Below, piece after piece: positions 14,728-16,006 of a stretch of DNA of 16,006 bases. The stretch comes from an uncultured Moraxella sp. GTDB lineage: Bacteria; Pseudomonadota; Gammaproteobacteria; Pseudomonadales; Moraxellaceae. The position numbers and the translations under genes are program-made. Numbering within the stretch: position 1 is the first letter of the stretch; every line of letters starts with the position of its first letter. The notes under the pieces are model-generated. The model saw only the letters and a program-made list of their open reading frames with translations. It made no database searches and was not told the origin of the DNA. The stretch spans positions 1-16,006 of the forward strand of contig CAKMOY010000029.1 of the NCBI GenBank assembly GCA_927911235.1, written 5' to 3'.

Positions 14728-15932
14728 CCCGTCAATTGTTTGGTAATTAACGCTTTTAACGGTGGCAAATTATTACTAATCCGCAATACCGCTGAACGAG
14801 AGAGTTTCGCAGGTTTGCTATCTGTGGTAAACAGTTTTACCATAGCATTTGTGCCATGATACATTGGACGAGTAATCAACATATGTTCACGTTCATAACG
14901 AGCCAAGATTTTTTGCGAGCCGTAATCTTGATTTTTTGCTACCGCTTGTTTTACCAATTTTGACAAAACCGCCACGCTATTTAACCCCAAATTAAAACCA
15001 TGTGCCGTTACAGGGTGCATACCGACCGCACTATCGCCAATGAGTACCGCACGCCCTTGATAAAAACGATTGGCATGAACGCCCACAAGCGGATAAGTGT
15101 GTTGCGTGCTAATCAGTTTCATTTCGCCAAGCTGTCCGCCAATATATTGAGTAACTTTTTTGGCAAAATCATCGGCATTTAACGCTAAAATATCTTGAGC
15201 TTCTTGGCTGTTCACCGTAATCACGCAGTTGGTAACGTTTTCGGTCAAAGGCAACAAGGCAAGTGTAACGCCATAATAAAAACACTCCACCGCACGATGA
15301 TGATTTGACAAGGTGTGTTCCATTCGGCAAACAATCATGCTCCGCCCAAAATCGTGGCTGTCCGCTGAAATGCCGATTTGACGGCGACTTGCCGAAAAAC
15401 GACTGTCGGCAATCACCAACAAAGGCGTGTCAAATTTTTCGCCATTTTCCAATTCAACATAAGAACACACGTCATTGGTACTGACGTTTTTTACACCAGT
15501 TCCGCATAAAAGTCTGATGTTTTGTTGGGTTTTTACGCTGTCATATACAGCTTTTCGGATTAGATTATTTGACACCAAATAGCCCAAATTATCCACATCA
15601 TTGCCAAATAATTTGCGTTCAAACTGACTTGGCACGCCAAAATACAGCTGATAAGGCGAGTTGCCGTCTAACACACTGGCATCTTTTAACAGGTGAATTT
15701 GGGTTTCGTCAATTCGCCCCCAAGCGTCTATGTCTTGCATGGTGCGTTTTGATGCGTGGGTTAGGGCGATTTCTCGTCCGTCATAGGCAGGGTTGGCAAG
15801 GCTGTCTTCGCTGTTTTTTTCAATCACGACAATGTTTAGCCCTGTGTCAGCGACCGAGCGAGCGAACGCCAAACCTGCGGGACCACCGCCCACGATGATA
15901 ATATCAGCTGTTTGTGAAGTTGTAGTTGTCAT
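14724..15932 (-). CDS. ubiM: Ubiquinone-biosynthesis FAD hydroxylase UbiM
   Basis: A 402-residue flavoprotein hydroxylase of the UbiH/Coq6 superfamily. The dinucleotide fold is IIIVGGGPAG (11-20). YDGREIALTH (50-59), VIADSRFSASRR (173-184) and the FAD motif GDSAVGMHPVTAHGFNLG (299-316) are the hallmarks of the UbiM group known from Neisseria; 'TAHGFN' replaces the 'AGQGFN' of UbiH, UbiI and UbiF. UbiM enzymes hydroxylate ubiquinone precursors and can act at more than one ring position. The ATG at 15932 follows AGGA at eight bases. Its stop overlaps the stop of the convergent GNAT remnant. The 74 nt upstream to the window end are AT-rich, and I see no convincing promoter there. It is the third ubiquinone hydroxylase in this window. 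Confidence 0.92.
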   Translation of the reverse strand: MTTTTSQTADIIIVGGGPAGLAFARSVADTGLNIVVIEKNSEDSLANPAYDGREIALTHASKRTMQDIDAWGRIDETQIHLLKDASVLDGNSPYQLYFGVPSQFERKLFGNDVDNLGYLVSNNLIRKAVYDSVKTQQNIRLLCGTGVKNVSTNDVCSYVELENGEKFDTPLLVIADSRFSASRRQIGISADSHDFGRSMIVCRMEHTLSNHHRAVECFYYGVTLALLPLTENVTNCVITVNSQEAQDILALNADDFAKKVTQYIGGQLGEMKLISTQHTYPLVGVHANRFYQGRAVLIGDSAVGMHPVTAHGFNLGLNSVAVLSKLVKQAVAKNQDYGSQKILARYEREHMLITRPMYHGTNAMVKLFTTDSKPAKLSRSAVLRISNNLPPLKALITKQLTG

Positions 15933-16006
15933 GTTTTTTTCCTATTTTTTTGGCAAAATGGTTAAATTTTTTAAAAATATTAAAAAAATATTGGTTAAAA
16001 TAGTGG

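Overview
The window looks like chromosomal DNA from a low-to-moderate GC gammaproteobacterium of the Moraxellaceae, most likely Moraxella or a close relative. The grounds are general codon and protein flavour, the tRNA-Ala(GGC)/tRNA-Glu pair, a 497-residue GluRS, a UbiM-type hydroxylase and AT-rich intergenic DNA with dispersed palindromes. No 16S or species-level marker is present, so the genus is an inference.

Layout. 1-175 (minus): tRNA-Glu (cut by the window edge) and tRNA-Ala(GGC), behind a near-perfect sigma70 promoter. 313-516: a MITE-like inverted-repeat element, immediately followed by a DedA membrane protein gene (541-1167). 1221-1580 (minus): decayed remnant of a WG-repeat protein, with the gltX promoter embedded in it. 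1637-3130: gltX with a clear terminator. 3318-4329: argF, interrupted by one extra A. 7369-4345 (minus): a probable operon of ubiH (one base short), an Adhesin_E-like secreted protein and a second UbiH/UbiF/VisC-type hydroxylase. 7469-11627: a Fur-box-controlled ferric-siderophore ABC importer (lipoprotein binding protein, two permeases, ATPase) of the CeuE/FetB/FatB type, whose two permease genes both carry frameshifts. 12518-11638 (minus): an Ala/Ser/Thr-rich lipoprotein (frameshifted near its end) and a two-helix membrane protein. 13315-12689 (minus): NudL-type CoA pyrophosphatase. 13464-14429: zinc-ribbon Nudix hydrolase and OsmC-family peroxidase. 14454-14727: fused remnant of an antitoxin and a GNAT toxin. 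15932-14724 (minus): ubiM.

Two themes stand out. First, three paralogous flavin hydroxylases of ubiquinone synthesis (UbiH, a UbiI/UbiF-like enzyme and UbiM) lie within about 12 kb. Together they could supply the ring hydroxylations of ubiquinone. Second, at least eight single-base lesions, seven insertions and one deletion, mostly in short homopolymers, disrupt otherwise well-conserved genes: argF, ubiH, both permeases, a lipoprotein and the GNAT remnant. A further extra base sits in the T-arm of tRNA-Ala. Either the read set has uncorrected homopolymer errors or the locus is really decaying; raw reads would decide. I see no clearly novel multi-gene system here. The most unusual loci are the MITE next to dedA, the WG-repeat remnant, the antitoxin-GNAT fusion remnant and the complex palindromic repeat between the two permease genes.
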